Assembly: GCA_963921425.1 (NCBI GenBank)
Contig: OY992838.1
Coordinates: forward strand, 13,454,001 to 13,518,000
Direction: 5' to 3'
Origin: Dryas octopetala
Taxonomy: Eukaryota > Streptophyta > Magnoliopsida > Rosales > Rosaceae
DNA: 64,000 bases
In this document: positions 13,614-25,472 of the stretch, in pieces
Layout of the letters: every line of letters starts with the position of its first letter
Position numbering within the stretch: position 1 is the stretch's first letter
The notes under the pieces: generated by a model
What the model saw: only the letters and a program-made list of their open reading frames with translations
Told to the model about the DNA's origin: nothing
Databases searched by the model: none
Made by a program: the position numbers and the translations under genes

Positions 13614-14030
13614 TTTCAAAGTAAACAAATTAGAAAATGGACCCTCTACACATAATCACAAATAATCCCTAATTAGACTATTGATAAAGTACTCATTTCA
13701 TAAAATACAGTACTAATTGCACAAGATAATACACACTCATCATACCAGATCATCAAACTATTATAAACATTGATAAAGTACAATAAATATCATCAAACTA
13801 TTATAAATACTGATAAAGTACAATAAATATCATTTTTTTTAACATAAATATCAAATTCAGATTGCAAGCATACCCGATAGAATTGCACATGGGCTGATAC
13901 AAAAATCAAACTTTGTCTTAAAGCTGAGCAATACAGAAAGAATCTAATATTAAGGCCAAGTACTTTCTAGGACCACTGACCCACACATCTAATAAAATTT
14001 CAACACTAAGAGAAAGTGACTTTTATTGCC
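13614..14030. other. 5' non-coding region of MULE unit, copy 1
   Basis: Parallel to 29680-29995 of copy 2. It has short local repeats of TATTATAAAnATTGATAAAG around 13760-13830 and leads into the 190-bp tandem repeat that starts near 13976. Confidence 0.5.
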
Positions 14031-15776
14031 CATACAACTAGGGGTGGGTTCGGTACGGTTACCGTACCGAATTCCGACCGATAGGGGTCGGGATGATGAC
14101 TTTTAGTTCCGATACCGTATCGTCGGTGGTCGGTAATCGTTCACTTCGGTATCAGTTGGAGAGTGCGGTGTCGGAGCGGTATTGGGCTGCCGACTACAAT
14201 ACCAAATTAAAAAAATCAGAGAGAGAGGGGGAGAGATAAGACAAAGAGAGGGAGAGAGGGAGGGGGTGCGACAAAGAAGGAGAAAGGGACAGAGACAGAG
14301 AGGAAAGTTGGGGAAGGAAGGTGGTGGGTTAGGCTGGGTTGGGCGAGGTGGGGAGGGGGATGCGACAGAGAGGGAGAGAGGGGGGAAAGGTATTTTGGGG
14401 AGAGGGAAATAGATGATGGTGGTGGTGGTGATGGTCGGAGATGATGAATTGATGGTGTAGGTTGGGGCTTGGGAGTTGGGTCGCACACACAAAGAGAAAA
14501 AGAAGGAAGGGGAAAGGAAAAGAAGATGAGAGAAAAATAAAGAAGAAAAGAGACAGACATGGATGGGAGGAGAGAGAAGAAGAAAAAGAAAAGAAAGAAA
14601 GAAGAAAGGGGGGGACACGTGGGGTAGGGGGAAAGGAAAAGAAAAAATAATAAAAATAAAGTTTTATTTTGTAAAGAATAAATAGGGTATTTTGGGGTTT
14701 AGTTTGGGGTTTGGATTTTGGGGTTTAGGATTTAGGGTATTTTGGGGTTTCAAATTTCAATTGGGGTTTAGACTTTGGGGTTTGGAGTTTTTTATTTTTA
14801 TTACATATGTTTTTTATAATTTATAGTATATAGTCGATAACTTAATAGTTTACATGTTTTTTAATTTTTATCATCTTCTAAACCTTATGGTATATGATAT
14901 ATGGTATAGGTCATATACCTAATAGGGCTGTTAGGCTAAATGACTAATACCATATACTAATAATAATAATAATATATTATACCATATTATACATTTATGA
15001 TTGAGGTAATTACATAAATCATAAATAGTCCATAACTCCATAGTCCATATTGATATTAATATATTATACCATATTATACCATATTTTACTATATTATATC
15101 ATATTATACAATATACTAATTAAATTACTAATATTATCATATTATACTATACTATACTATATTATACCATATTATACTATATACTATATACCAAATTCTA
15201 AGTTACCAACTATGAATCTATGAAATATAAATTTATAGTATTAGACTATTAGGGTATAGAAATTAGTAATTTAGTATGAGATATCATATACATATACTAT
15301 ATAAGGTACGTTTATAATTTAGTATAATCTTAGGGTTTAGGGTATTTTTAATTATTTTTTATATAGAAATGTATTATATAAATTAAAAAACATATAAGTT
15401 AATAAGTTATAGGGTTTATAAATTTATATAGGTTTTATATAAATTATAGAAAATTAGAAATGTGTTATATAAAATTAAAAATTATATAGAAAGGTATGTA
15501 GTATTTTTGTATTTTTTATTTAGGGTATATCGATATAATATGGAAATGTATAAAAATGAATTATTTTAATTATATCTTTTCAATATATGGTCGGTATCGG
15601 TATACCGTCGGTACCGGGCTTTGTGAACCGGTACTATTACCGAAAACATCAGTATCGGTATGAAAACTGAGTATCAGTATTAGTAACCGACTAGTTTGGT
15701 ATTTTTCAGTATCGAAACCGGTACAGCATCAGTATTTTTTGATATTTCGGTAATTAAACCCAGCCCTACATATAAC
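14031..15776 (+). mobile_element. hAT-type non-autonomous element 1
   Basis: The element is 14039-15768 (1.73 kb), starting TAGGGGTGGGTTCGGTAC and ending AAACCCAGCCCTA, with flanking 8-bp duplications CATACAAC and CATATAAC (one mismatch). The uninterrupted site is seen in copy 2 near 30052 (CCCATACAACCACATATC). Left interior is a long polypurine tract (about 14216-14645); the right is very AT-rich with repeated ATTATACCATATTATAC. No transposase. It is homologous to, and inverted relative to, the element at 16475-18480. Confidence 0.92.
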
Positions 15777-16150
15777 CACATATCATTATTCAAAACCCAT
15801 TTTCACCCAAAATCCCTTAACACCCATATCATTATCCAAAACCATTGTCGAAAAAAAAGGAACACTTAGGACCACGACCACTGACCCACACATCTAATAA
15901 AAATTTAAGACTAAGAGAATTGCCCACACAACCACATATCATTTTTCAAAACCCATTTTCACCCAAAATCCCTTCAACATCCATATCATTATCCACAACC
16001 AGACAACACCCAAAACTCATATCATTGTCGAAAAAAAAAAAAAAAAGAACACTTAGGACCACGACCACTGACCCACACATCTAATAAAAATTCAAGACTA
16101 AGAGAAAGTGACTTTATTGCCCACATAACCACATATCATTATTCAAAACC
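15769..16150 (+). repeat. About 190-bp tandem repeat of the MULE unit, copy 1
   Basis: Units contain CCACTGACCCACACATCTAA, then ATTGCCCACATAACCACAT and CATATCATTGTCGAAAAAA. Unit starts lie near 13976 (split by hAT element 1), 15880 and 16066. The same repeat occurs in copy 2 at 29996-30187 and 33031-33200. Confidence 0.85.
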
Positions 16151-16474
16151 ATTTTAACAGGCTTATGCTACATTTTGAAATATTTGATGGCAAATTAGAA
16201 ATTTTTTTTTTTGAACGGCATTTGCGCACAAGTCTCAGAGTCTAAATGACATTTGTGCGATTCAACCTACATTCAATTATACAAATTTTAAAAATGTCAT
16301 CTATAGTAATATTTAATGGCATTTATTTATAAACACCATAAAATTTGTTTTATTAAAAACAAGTTTTGTTGTGTCTACAAAGGCCAGATTTAGAAAAAAG
16401 TTATTTAAGCCTAAAATATATATAACACAAATTTTCTTTGGCTGTCGATTTTTTAATTAAAGAATAGATATAGG
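16151..16474 (+). repeat. Right part of duplicated unit (copy 1), parallel to 33490-33778
   Basis: Shares GGCATTTATTTATAAACACC and AAACAAGTTTTGTTGT with copy 2, where the latter reads GTTTTGTTGTAGTGTC. The reverse complement of that (CACTACAACAAAAC) resembles a DNA-transposon end, so this may be the old right terminus of the MULE or another element. Confidence 0.55.
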
Positions 16475-18488
16475 TAGGGCTGGGTTTAATTACCAAAATA
16501 CCAAAAATACCAATGCCATACCGGTTCCGATTCCAAAAAATACCGAACTAGTCGATAACCGATACCAATACTCGGTTTTCATACCGATACCGATGAGTTC
16601 GGTAACGGTACCGGTTCAAAAATTCTGGTACCGACGATATACCGATACCGACCGAATATTGAAAAAATATAATTAAAATAATTCATTTTTATACATTTAT
16701 ATACTATACCGATATACCCTAAATAAAAAAAATACTAAATACCTTTCTATATAATTTATAATTTTAGATAATACATTTCTAATTTTCTATAATTTATATA
16801 AAACATGTATAAATTTATAAACCCTATAACTTATTAACTTATATGTTTTTAATTTAGGCTTATTCAAGCCAATGCCCCCTGAAAGTAACTTTGATTTTCA
16901 ATTTGCCCCTTGAAACTTCATTCATCCCACTTTACCCCCCGAACTTTACAAAATTATCATATTTCGTCAAGTCCGTTACAAGCTCCGTTAAATAAGTTGA
17001 CGTAGCAGTTTATTTCCCTTCCACATAAGCGCCACGTAGACTTTTTTGGCGGACTCATAGACAAACTTAATGAAATATGATATTTTGTAAAGTTGGAGGG
17101 GCAAAGTGGGAGGAATAAAGTTTCATGAGGAAAATTAAAAATCGAAGTTACTTTCAGGGGGCATTGACGCAAATAAGCCTTTAATTTATATAATACATTT
17201 CTATATACAAACTAATTAAAAATACTTTAAACCCTAATATTATACTAAATTATAAACCCTATATAATATATGTATATGATATCTCATACTAAATTACTAA
17301 TTTCTATACCCTAATAGTCTAATACTATAAATTTATGATTCATAGATTCATAGTTGGTAACTTAGAGTTTAGTATATAGTATATAATATAATACTATAAT
17401 ATGGTATAATATGGTATAGTATAGTATAATATGATAATATTAGTAATTTAGTATATTGTATAATATGATATAATATAGTAAAATATGGTATAATATGGTA
17501 TAATATATTAATATCAATATATATGGACTATGGAGTTATGGACTATTTATGATCTATGTAATTACCTCAATCATAAATGTATAATATGGTATAATATATT
17601 ATTATTAGTATATGGTATTAGCCATTTAGCCTAACGGCCCTATTAGGTATATGACCTATACCATATACCATATATCCTAAGGTTTAGAAGATGATATAAA
17701 TTAAAAAACATGTAAACTATTAAGTTATTGACTATATACTATAAATTATAAAAAAACATATGTAATAAAAATAAAAAACTTCAAACCCCAAAATACCCTA
17801 TTTATTCTTTACAAAATAAAACTTTATTTTTATTAATTTTTTCTTTTCCTTTCCCCCTAACCCACATCCCCCCCCCCTTTTCTTCTTTCTTTCTTTTCTT
17901 TTTCTTCTTCTCTCTCCTCCCACCTGTGTCTATTTTCTTCTTTATTTTTCTCTTCTCTTCTCTTCCTTTCCTCTTCCTTCTTTTTCTCTATGTGTGTGCG
18001 ACCCAACTCCCAAGCCCCAACCTCCACCATCGATTCATCATCTCCGACCATCACCACCATCACCACCATCATCTATTTTCTTCTCCCCAAAATACCTTTC
18101 CTCCCTATCTCCCTCTCTCTCTTTCTCCCTCTCTGTAGCACCCCCCTCCCCACCCCGCCCAACCCACCACCCTCCCTCCCTCCCCACCTTTCCTCTTTCT
18201 CTCTGTCCCTTTCTCCTTCTTTGTCGCACCTCCCTCCCTCTCCCCCTCTCTCCCTCTCTCTGTCTTATCTCTCCCAGTCTTTTTGTGATTTTTTTAATTT
18301 GGTGTTGTAGTCAGCAACCCAATACCGCTGCGACACCGCCACTCTTCGACCAATACCGAAGTGAACGGTTACCGACTACCGACGATACGGTATCGGAACC
18401 AAAAATCAACATCTCGACCCCTATCCATCAGAATTCAATATGGGTGTTTCGGTACGGAAATCGTACTGAACCCACCCCTAGATATAGG
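16467..18488 (-). mobile_element. hAT-type non-autonomous element 2, with perfect 8-bp TSD
   Basis: The element is 16475-18480 (2.0 kb), beginning TAGGGCTGGGTTTAATTACC and ending GAACCCACCCCTA, flanked by GATATAGG on both sides. The empty site is present at 35049-35068 in copy 2 (AGAATAGATATAGGTATTTC). It is the inverse of hAT element 1 plus a nested 323-bp MITE. It carries a polypyrimidine block (about 17865-18280) whose frames give low-complexity Ser/Pro/Leu peptides; these are not genes. Confidence 0.94.
16848..17188. mobile_element. Mutator-type MITE nested in hAT element 2
   Basis: Element 16857-17179 (323 bp) with a 9-bp duplication TTTAATTTA on both sides. Inverted ends: GGCTTATTCAAGCCAATGCC on the left, and CATTGACGCAAATAAGCC on the right. 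The inner arms are complementary over the AAGTTACTTTCAGGGGGCAT block. Absent from hAT element 1, so it inserted after the two copies separated. Confidence 0.92.
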
Positions 18489-18945
18489 TATTTATATGAT
18501 ATTTTATTATTTTTAAGTTTTTTTTTCTTAATGGAATTCAACATTTTAGGATACATTAGGATATACTTAATTAGGACATCTGAATTGTCTCTAGAAAATT
18601 CTTGATTAAGCAACTTTTGGACCTCTTGTCTTTTTAGGCCTTCTCTAATAAAGATGGTATGTACTATGTAACAACTATTTCGGGATGTGAGTGAAGGTAC
18701 GTCCATATTAATTGCCGGTTGGCCCAGCAAAGTAGAAAAATCAATACTCATGACTTTGTTTTCAACCTCATTTTGATTATTTCAAACACAATTATTAGAA
18801 AAATTAAAAGAAAAAAAGAGAGAAAAAAAAAAGTACGAAAGAAAACTGTAGATAAAATGACAAATGGTGTTCATTTTTTTTATTCTATATCTATTTTGGA
18901 CAGACAGCTCACGTTAGACATATTAGCATATGCATTTTATATTTT
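18489..18945 (+). repeat. Right flank of duplicated unit, parallel to 35056-35518
   Basis: Nearly collinear with copy 2 (shared AATTGCC-GTTGGCCCA-CAAAGTAG and CAGCTCACGTTAGACATAT). No coding potential seen. Confidence 0.75.
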
Positions 18946-19129
18946 GAGAAATTATTCTGTTTAATTGATATATTGTTATGTGATATAATTAATTTATGTG
19001 TTATAATATGGGTGAATGTTATTAATACTATATCCTACAAATATAAATTAATATATCGTCCAACAATACTTTACACGTTGAATTGGTTAAACCACATAAT
19101 GGTATATTGGTTATACTTAATAATTTTTC
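18946..19129. mobile_element. Small TIR MITE (GAGAAATTATTCTGT family), diverged copy
   Basis: About 184 bp, starting GAGAAATTATTCTGT and ending GGTTATACTTAATAATTTTTC. Homologous over its full length to the element at 30851-31030. A truncated third copy is at about 35519-35602. No target duplication can be read here. Confidence 0.75.
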
Positions 19130-19200
19130 ATATGTTTATATTCTCCCATATTATAGTCCGAGCATTTATACCATCTAAAAGGAATTCAAAATGAAAAATC

Positions 19201-19658
19201 TAAGGGGGCTGTAGTGTATATAGATCGATTTATATAGACTTTTGTAGACTTTTTTTAAGTGATAAATTTTAATAGAATTTACAGATTTTCACAGAGTTTT
19301 ACGGAATTCTACAGAGTCTATAGAAATCCTTAAAAATCTGCAAGGGAGAGGTCGGATTTATAATGACTTTGAAATATACATAAAAGTCTTTCAAAGTTTA
19401 TTAAAATCCATTATTAAATGAATTACATAAAAGTCAATAACTTTTTAAATACACCTAAACTTTTACAGACTTTTTAAAAGTCATTAAAAGTCTTAATTGA
19501 ATAACACATGACTTTTATAGACTCCTTAAAATTCTTAATTGAATACATATAGATTTTTACGGACTTTTTAAAAGTCTTTAAAAGTCTTAATTGAATACCA
19601 CATGACTTTTAAACTCCACAAAAGTCTTTTAAAATCCATATACAATACATACCACTAA
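19201..19658. mobile_element. Tourist-like MITE with internal tandem repeats
   Basis: Element 19204-19655 with TAA on both sides. Ends GGGGGCTGTAGTGTATATAG and (inverse) GTGGTATGTATTGTATATGG. The interior has three or more degenerate repeats containing AAAAGTCTTAATTGAATA. The 3-bp TAA duplication suggests PIF/Harbinger, with moderate support only. Confidence 0.6.
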
Positions 19659-19956
19659 GTATGATATATGGCGGACGTAGTATTGAATGTGCTGTTATAT
19701 ACTATGCTATTATAATTTATTAATGGAGAAGTTTAGGTTTTGTGTGATTTTAGAAAACTCAAATATATCATTTGTCAAAATAAAACTGCAAGAAATAATT
19801 AATTTCATTCAAAGAGAATACAGTAGTAAACTAATAAATTAACTAAAATTTTAGAAAAGTAATTCCTACGCACTATATACCATACATATAAACGTGCGCA
19901 AGATCCGATCCGTTCAAAATAATTAAAGTTTTGAAAGTGAAAGATATATAGCAGCC
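19659..19956. other. AT-rich intergenic stretch
   Basis: Nothing recognised between the MITE and the CACTA element. Confidence 0.3.
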
Positions 19957-19989
19957 ACACACTACAAGAAAAAAGGGTTTGGGAGAGGA

Positions 19990-20395
19990 ACGGAATTCGT
20001 CGCCCAAAGTAGAGTTTCGTCGCCCAAACGTTTGGGCGACGAAATTGGTTCGTCGAGCAATTGGACGCCCAAGAGTTTGGGCGACGAATCTATAAATTTC
20101 GTCGCCCAAAGACACCTGGGGCGACGAAATTTTTTGTCTCCCAACACATAAAATTCGTCGCCCAAAGAATGTTTAGGCGACGGACAAATTTCGTCGCCCA
20201 AAGAGGGTTTGGGCGACGAACACCCTTATTCGTCGCCCAAAGCATGTTTGGGCGACGAAATTATCCGTCGCCTAAACAAGATTTGGGAGAGGAATAACTA
20301 ATTTCCTCGCTGGAACGTTCTTTGGGCGAGGAATAGATTTATTCGTCGCCCAAACACCCTTTGGGCGACGAAATTTTTCGTCGCCCAAACATGTT
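19990..20395. repeat. Left subterminal motif cluster of the CACTA element
   Basis: Roughly 20 copies of a 12-13-bp CG-containing motif (TCGTCGCCCAAA or its complement; variants GAGGA for GACGA, and TTTAGG). Many pairs form potential hairpins. Confidence 0.92.
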
Positions 20396-20543
20396 TTTTT
20401 TTTTTAAAAATTATTATTTTTATTTAAATTTAATATTTTAAAAAAAAATTCTTTATTCAAAAACTATATAAAACAAAATTCATAAATTTATATATCAAAA
20501 TATCCATACAAAGTAGTAATTAACCCTAATATATATAGTCAAT

Positions 20544-22071
20544 CTATTCTAAACTAGTAGCATCATCATCATTCATATCTGACGGAGGTTGATGAGAAGA
20601 TGGTGGCGGGACAAACCCAGGTATCGCCTTGGTCAATGCAGCATACAACGCCTCCTTCTCCGCTCTCTCAGCTCGTAAGTCCTCCTGCAACTTCTTCACT
20701 TGAGCGGACAACCCTGCGACGACTGCAGATGGCTGAGACGAAGATGAAGACGAAGACGAGGATCGAACATCACGAACCCGCCCATATCCCATGCCGCGTA
20801 TTTCCTTACCGGGTCAAACACCCAGTGAGTCTATCATAATACGAAGTCCGACATCGGGATCGGGTACTGGAATCGACTCCAACGGAGTACCCGGAGGGTG
20901 CTGCTCGGCCAAGCTCTCCAAATATATTCTCGAGTTGGCCACCATCTCATCCTTCAAAATGTTATATATACAAGTAACCAATTAGAAAAATAAATATAAA
21001 AAATTGTGAAAAAAATTAAAATATAAAAAACTAACATGTTTTGCCTTGGCCGCATCACAACCGGGATGAACATAGATATCTCCGAAATATCTCCGGGAAT
21101 TGCGACCCACGCTGAAAAAGAAAATAATTTTGTCAAAGACCCAACCAATATTAAAGAATATATATGTATTAAATTAAATAATGACGTACCTGACGTCGCG
21201 ACTCCACTCGATATGAGATGGGCGTCGGACCACTATGATGGTTAAACGGCTTCCCTTTCCGGTTTCTGGCGTTGGCGACCGACTTCTTCTGTTAAATATT
21301 AAGCAAATTATAAATATGTTAGTGTATGTATACAATAATAGAATAACAAAACAATAATCGATTTTTTAAAGTCTTAAGATGATAAAACGTACCAAAAACG
21401 ACGGACTCATGAAATGATCGCACAAAAAACGCCACTGGTCAGACCGCTCTACCAACTCCATAGGGGGGTTCGCCAATGCCTCAACTGCCGACGAAAATCC
21501 CTTGAAATGCACGTGTAGTTCGTGCTTCCACTGCCTGTAGGACTTGATGAGTAAATCTGTCATGTACGTGACAGTGAGGGGATCATCCATCTGAATGTCA
21601 AAGTTAACCTGAAAAAAATATTAGATTGTTATGAATGATCAAATTTATCATTTTGAATTAATTATTGAGCTATATACTCACTGAGATGGAGCGGATCACT
21701 TTGTGTTGAATCTCTGCCGGCAATTTTTTCCAAGTGGTTGCAACCATGGCGCACTCGGCACGAATAATAGCCCCCACATCATGCGAGAACAAACTGTCAA
21801 CGTTAGGATCTAACGGTCGTCGGTCGTTTTGCACACACATGACTGGAATCCGCGCCCCAGTACTGCGCACAATCCGAGAGGACTTCAACCCACTACATGG
21901 TCCCCTCGTCGCAGTGGATGACGTGGCAATAGATGAAGCGGAAGCGGAAGCGGAAGCGGAAGCGGAAGCGGTGACCTGACTAGAGCGGTGAGATCGACGG
22001 GCCCTCCGTGGCATAGAGGGGCTCCCAGTACTCGAGGATGGCTGAACTACATCATTGGGAGCTGACTCCAT
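20544..22071 (-). pseudogene. CACTA accessory transposase gene (plant Ptta/En/Spm, PF03004-like), decayed
   Basis: Exon-like blocks: 22071-21682 (130 codons, from MESAPNDVVQPSSSTGSPSM, with a Ser/Ala repeat from a GCGGAA-type hexanucleotide array, ending IQHKVIRSIS); 21608-21393 (VNFDIQ, LLIKSYRQWKHELHVHF, then WRFLCDHFMSPSF); 21288-21190 (KKSVANARNRKGKPFNHHSG and PTPISYRVESRRQ); about 21114-21034 (IYVHPGCDAAKAKH in another phase); and 20951-20544 (DEMVANSRIYLESLAEQHPP, then a frameshift with TGA near 20815, then a Ser-rich stretch and a coiled coil LSAQVKKLQEDLRAERAEKE). The RNRKGKPFNHHSG block is typical of these plant proteins. The frame breaks between blocks 3 and 4 and within block 5 indicate decay. 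Confidence 0.75.
21938..21973. repeat. Hexanucleotide repeat (GAAGCG)n
   Basis: About six units; on the minus strand it encodes alternating Ala-Ser in the accessory transposase reading frame. Confidence 0.9.
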
Positions 22072-22879
22072 CGCCTTTCACCTTATAACTAAATTATATA
22101 TATTTCTCAAACTAATTAATCTACATTTTGTAATTAAACTAAATTTTATATTTAAAAACTAACAAACTAACTAATCCACATCACATGAACCGCTAACCAC
22201 AACACATAATTGTGCACTCCCAAACTGTCCATGGGTAATTTGGACAATTCAAGAATCATATTGGAGCGCAGTCACGCCCAGCGCCCATGCGCGCGTCCAA
22301 TAGACTCTCGAACGGGTCTAAGGTGAATTTAAATTTAGTGTACAAAGTTATCCACTGATAACTTCGCACGACTAGTTAAATGTACAAAGTTATCGATTGA
22401 TAACTTCGCACAAGCGCTTCGTGCCACATGACCTCACCCAGTACTCGAGGAGTACTGGACTACGTCATCGGAAATTTTGCAATTACAACTAAACTAAATG
22501 TAACATACAAACTAAATTATAATTAATCTAACAATATACATATAAGCATACAAACAAACTATTAAATTTTAGCATATAAAAACATACAAATTAATTAATC
22601 AATTTTATAATTAATTTTAACATACAAACTAATTCACTCAAAAATTTAATACAATTATATATGAAACATTAAATACTAAATCATACAAAAACTTAACTAA
22701 AAGATAGATTAAACACATACCTCACTAAAAATGCAATTATCCTTCACAACAAATGCAATACTATCCTTCCTTCACCAAAAAAATAAATCATTGTCAAATA
22801 TGAGCCCAACATCAATCTAAATTCAGATTTCACAACCAAACCACTAAATTAAAAAAACCCACAACATTAACTAATTACC

Positions 22880-23200
22880 ACTAAAATCAGAAATTTCACA
22901 ATCAATTTATGCAAAATCCACAACAAGTACAAAATCCACAATATTATAAAACATAAAAAACAGAAAATACCATAAAAACAGAAAATACCATAAAATCAGA
23001 AATTTCACAATCAATTTATGCAAAATCCACAACAAGTACAAAATCCACAATATTATAAAACATAAAAAACAGAAAATACCATAAAAACAGAAAATACCAT
23101 AAAAAACAGAAAATACAAAAAAAAAAACAGAAAATACCATAAAAAACAGAAAATACCAGAAAATACCATAAAATACCATAAATTCAAAAAAAAAAAAAAA
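22880..23200. repeat. A-rich tandem repeats inside the CACTA element
   Basis: A direct duplication of about 110 bp (22896-23005 and 23006-23115), both containing ATTTATGCAAAATCCACAAC, followed by short units of ACAGAAAATACCATAAAA. Confidence 0.85.
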
Positions 23201-23214
23201 ATACCTTGAGCTGG

Positions 23215-23590
23215 TTTCGGCTTCGAGGGGGGGTGTTTTGGGTGAGTAGTTTCGGCTGGGGGGGGGGATAGGTTTCGGTGGGGGTGGGTTATCGGGGGAG
23301 GGTGAGTTTCGGGTGGGGGGTGGGTTTTGGCGGGGGTGGGTATTCGGGTGGGGGGTGGGTTTCGGCGGGGGTGGGTATTCGGGTGGGGGGTGGGTATTCG
23401 GGGGGGTGGGTTTCGGCGGGGGTGGGTATTTTCGGGGGTGGGTGGGTTGCCGAAGGGGGGGGGGGTTTGGGTTACGGGGAAGGAGGGAGGAGGAGGAGGA
23501 GGCGAAGGGAGGAGGAGGAGGGAGGAGGAGGAGGAGGAGGAGGAGGAGGGAGTGAGAGCTGAGGGAAGGAGGAGGGTGCGGCGCTGCGAG
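23215..23590 (+). repeat. G-rich minisatellite (GGGGGTGGGTNTTCGG type)
   Basis: Many GGGGGTGGGT units with TTTCGG or ATTCGG spacers, then GGA trinucleotides. The plus strand has many G-runs of three or more, so it could form G-quadruplexes. The minus strand reads as Pro-rich low-complexity peptide; I do not treat this as a gene. Confidence 0.9.
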
Positions 23591-23649
23591 GGTGAGGTGA
23601 GTGAGTGAGCTGACTGAAGTGAACCCAGAAATGGATATAAATTTAAAGA

Positions 23650-23860
23650 CTTTGGGCGACGAACATGTTAATTCGTCGCCCAAGTATATTAAAGCGACGA
23701 ACATGTCAATTCGTCGCCTAAAGTCACTTTGGGCGACGAATTCATGTTCGTCGCCCAAAGTTGTTGACTTTAGGGCTCCGTTTTATCCCGCCATAATTTC
23801 AGACTTTGGGCGACGCACTGTTCGTCGCCTAAAGCTACATTTCGTCGCCCAAAGTTGAAT
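23650..23860. repeat. Internal cluster of the CACTA subterminal motif
   Basis: About nine TCGTCGCC-type motifs in both orientations, separated from the right terminal cluster by about 1.1 kb of foldback array. Either the inner part of the right subterminal region was split by an insertion, or it is a remnant of another element end. Confidence 0.88.
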
Positions 23861-23869
23861 TTTTTTATG

Positions 23870-24930
23870 AACCATGATCGTTCATATATTCGAGCTCCAA
23901 TACCAAACTTCTAGATCTTCAATTGACCTAATATTTTAGAGGAATGATCTTTGAGTGACAAACTAATAAATGAACGGTTCAAATCGTTAAAAACACAATC
24001 GACATATAAGGTTCTACATATAAATCAGTGGTTTTTGCATTTGAAGAATAAAATTATATCAACTCTTTCGTTAAAACCTTGTAGCTTCAATAATTGTGAA
24101 GACCACAACGTGATTATCACAATCAGAGCCATTCTTCATATATGTTCATACTCAAAGATCAACCCTGGAAAAAATCGGCTCAATCGGAGTTCATCTACCC
24201 GTTCGATTATTATTATAAGAATCAAGATCGTTCATACATCCTAAAGTGATCTTCTACATACAAATACACTTGAAGAGTATAATTATATTAACTTTTGGGT
24301 AGAAATTTTGGTTATTCAACAATTTGTGAAGACTACAATGTGATTTCAACGATCGGAACCGTTCATTCTATTCGTTTATACTGGAAGATCATCCCTGCAA
24401 AAAATCGGCTAAATCGGAATTCATCTCATACTTCGATTCGTATTACAAAATTTACAATCGTTCATAAGTTCAACCACCGTTACCTAACTTCTACATCTCT
24501 GATTGAGCTAATTTTTTGCATGGATGATCCTTAAGTGAGGCACTAAGGAATGATCGGTTCGGATCGTTAAAAAACACAATACAAAAGTGATCTTCTACAT
24601 ACAAATACACTTGAAGAGTATAATTATATTAACTTTTGGGTAGAAATTTTGGTTATTCAACAATTTGTGAAGACTACAATGTGATTTCAACGATCGGAAC
24701 CGTTCATTCTATTCGTTTATACTGGAAGATCATCCTTGCCAAAAATCGGCTAAATCGGAATTCATCTCATACTTCGATTCGTATTACAAAATTTACAATC
24801 GTTCATAAGTTCAACCACCGTTACCTAACTTCTACATCTCCGATTGAGCTAATTTTTGCATGGATGATCCTTAAGTGGGGATTAAAAAATGAATGGTTAT
24901 GATCTTTGGAAATACAATCGTATAGTATGT
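23870..24930. repeat. Tandem foldback array within the CACTA element
   Basis: Two near-identical units of about 341 bp (24247-24587 and 24588-24900) and one diverged unit before them (about 23885-24246). Each good unit holds an inverted pair: CATCCCTGCAAAAAATCGGC near 24384 and its complement with GAGCTAATTTTTTGCATGG near 24505. The same module occurs in the foldback elements at 35634, 38966 and 39340. Confidence 0.87.
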
Positions 24931-24967
24931 TATTACATATATAAAATTGTAAACAAAAAAGTATTCT

Positions 24968-25472
24968 TACTTTGGGCGAGGAACTACAAATTTTCGTCGC
25001 CCAAAGTTATCTTGGGCGAGGAACCTCACAATTCGTCGCCCAAACCATTATTACAAAACAGGATGACCCTTTGGGCGACGAACCTGTTCGTCGCCCAAAC
25101 TATGTTTGGGCGACGAACATAATTTCGTCACCCAAAGTGTCTTTGGGCGAGGAATATGTATATTCCTCGCCCAAAATGAGTTTGGGCGACGAAATATTTT
25201 GTCACCCAAAGTAAGTTTGGGCGACAAATTTTCGTTTTCCTCGCCCAAAGGCACTTTGGGCGACGAACATGTATATTTCTCGCCCAATGTATTTCTCAAT
25301 TAATTATTTGTTGTTAATGTTTAGGCGACGAACACATTTCGTCGCCCAAAGTTACGGCGAGGAACGTGTAATTCGTCGCCCAAACCTTTATGACATGGAG
25401 CGACAAATTTTCTTGTTCGTCGCCCTAAATTGCTTTGGGTGACGAATATATGTTCGTCGCCCAAATATGTTT
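24968..25472. repeat. Right subterminal motif cluster of the CACTA element
   Basis: About 20 copies of the TCGTCGCCCAAA motif in both orientations, including GAGGA and GTCACCC variants, up to 10 bp from the TTTTTCTTGTAGTG end. Confidence 0.92.

Noticed and set aside
14103..14650. Long open frames on both strands
   Set aside because: They come from a polypurine/polypyrimidine tract inside hAT element 1 and read as Ser/Pro/Leu or Arg/Glu/Lys low complexity.
17926..18605. 203-codon open frame and overlapping frames
   Set aside because: Same low-complexity tract in hAT element 2, running across the element end into flanking DNA.
22907..23758. 283-codon proline-rich frame
   Set aside because: Produced by the G-rich minisatellite and tandem A-rich repeats of the CACTA element; no domain.
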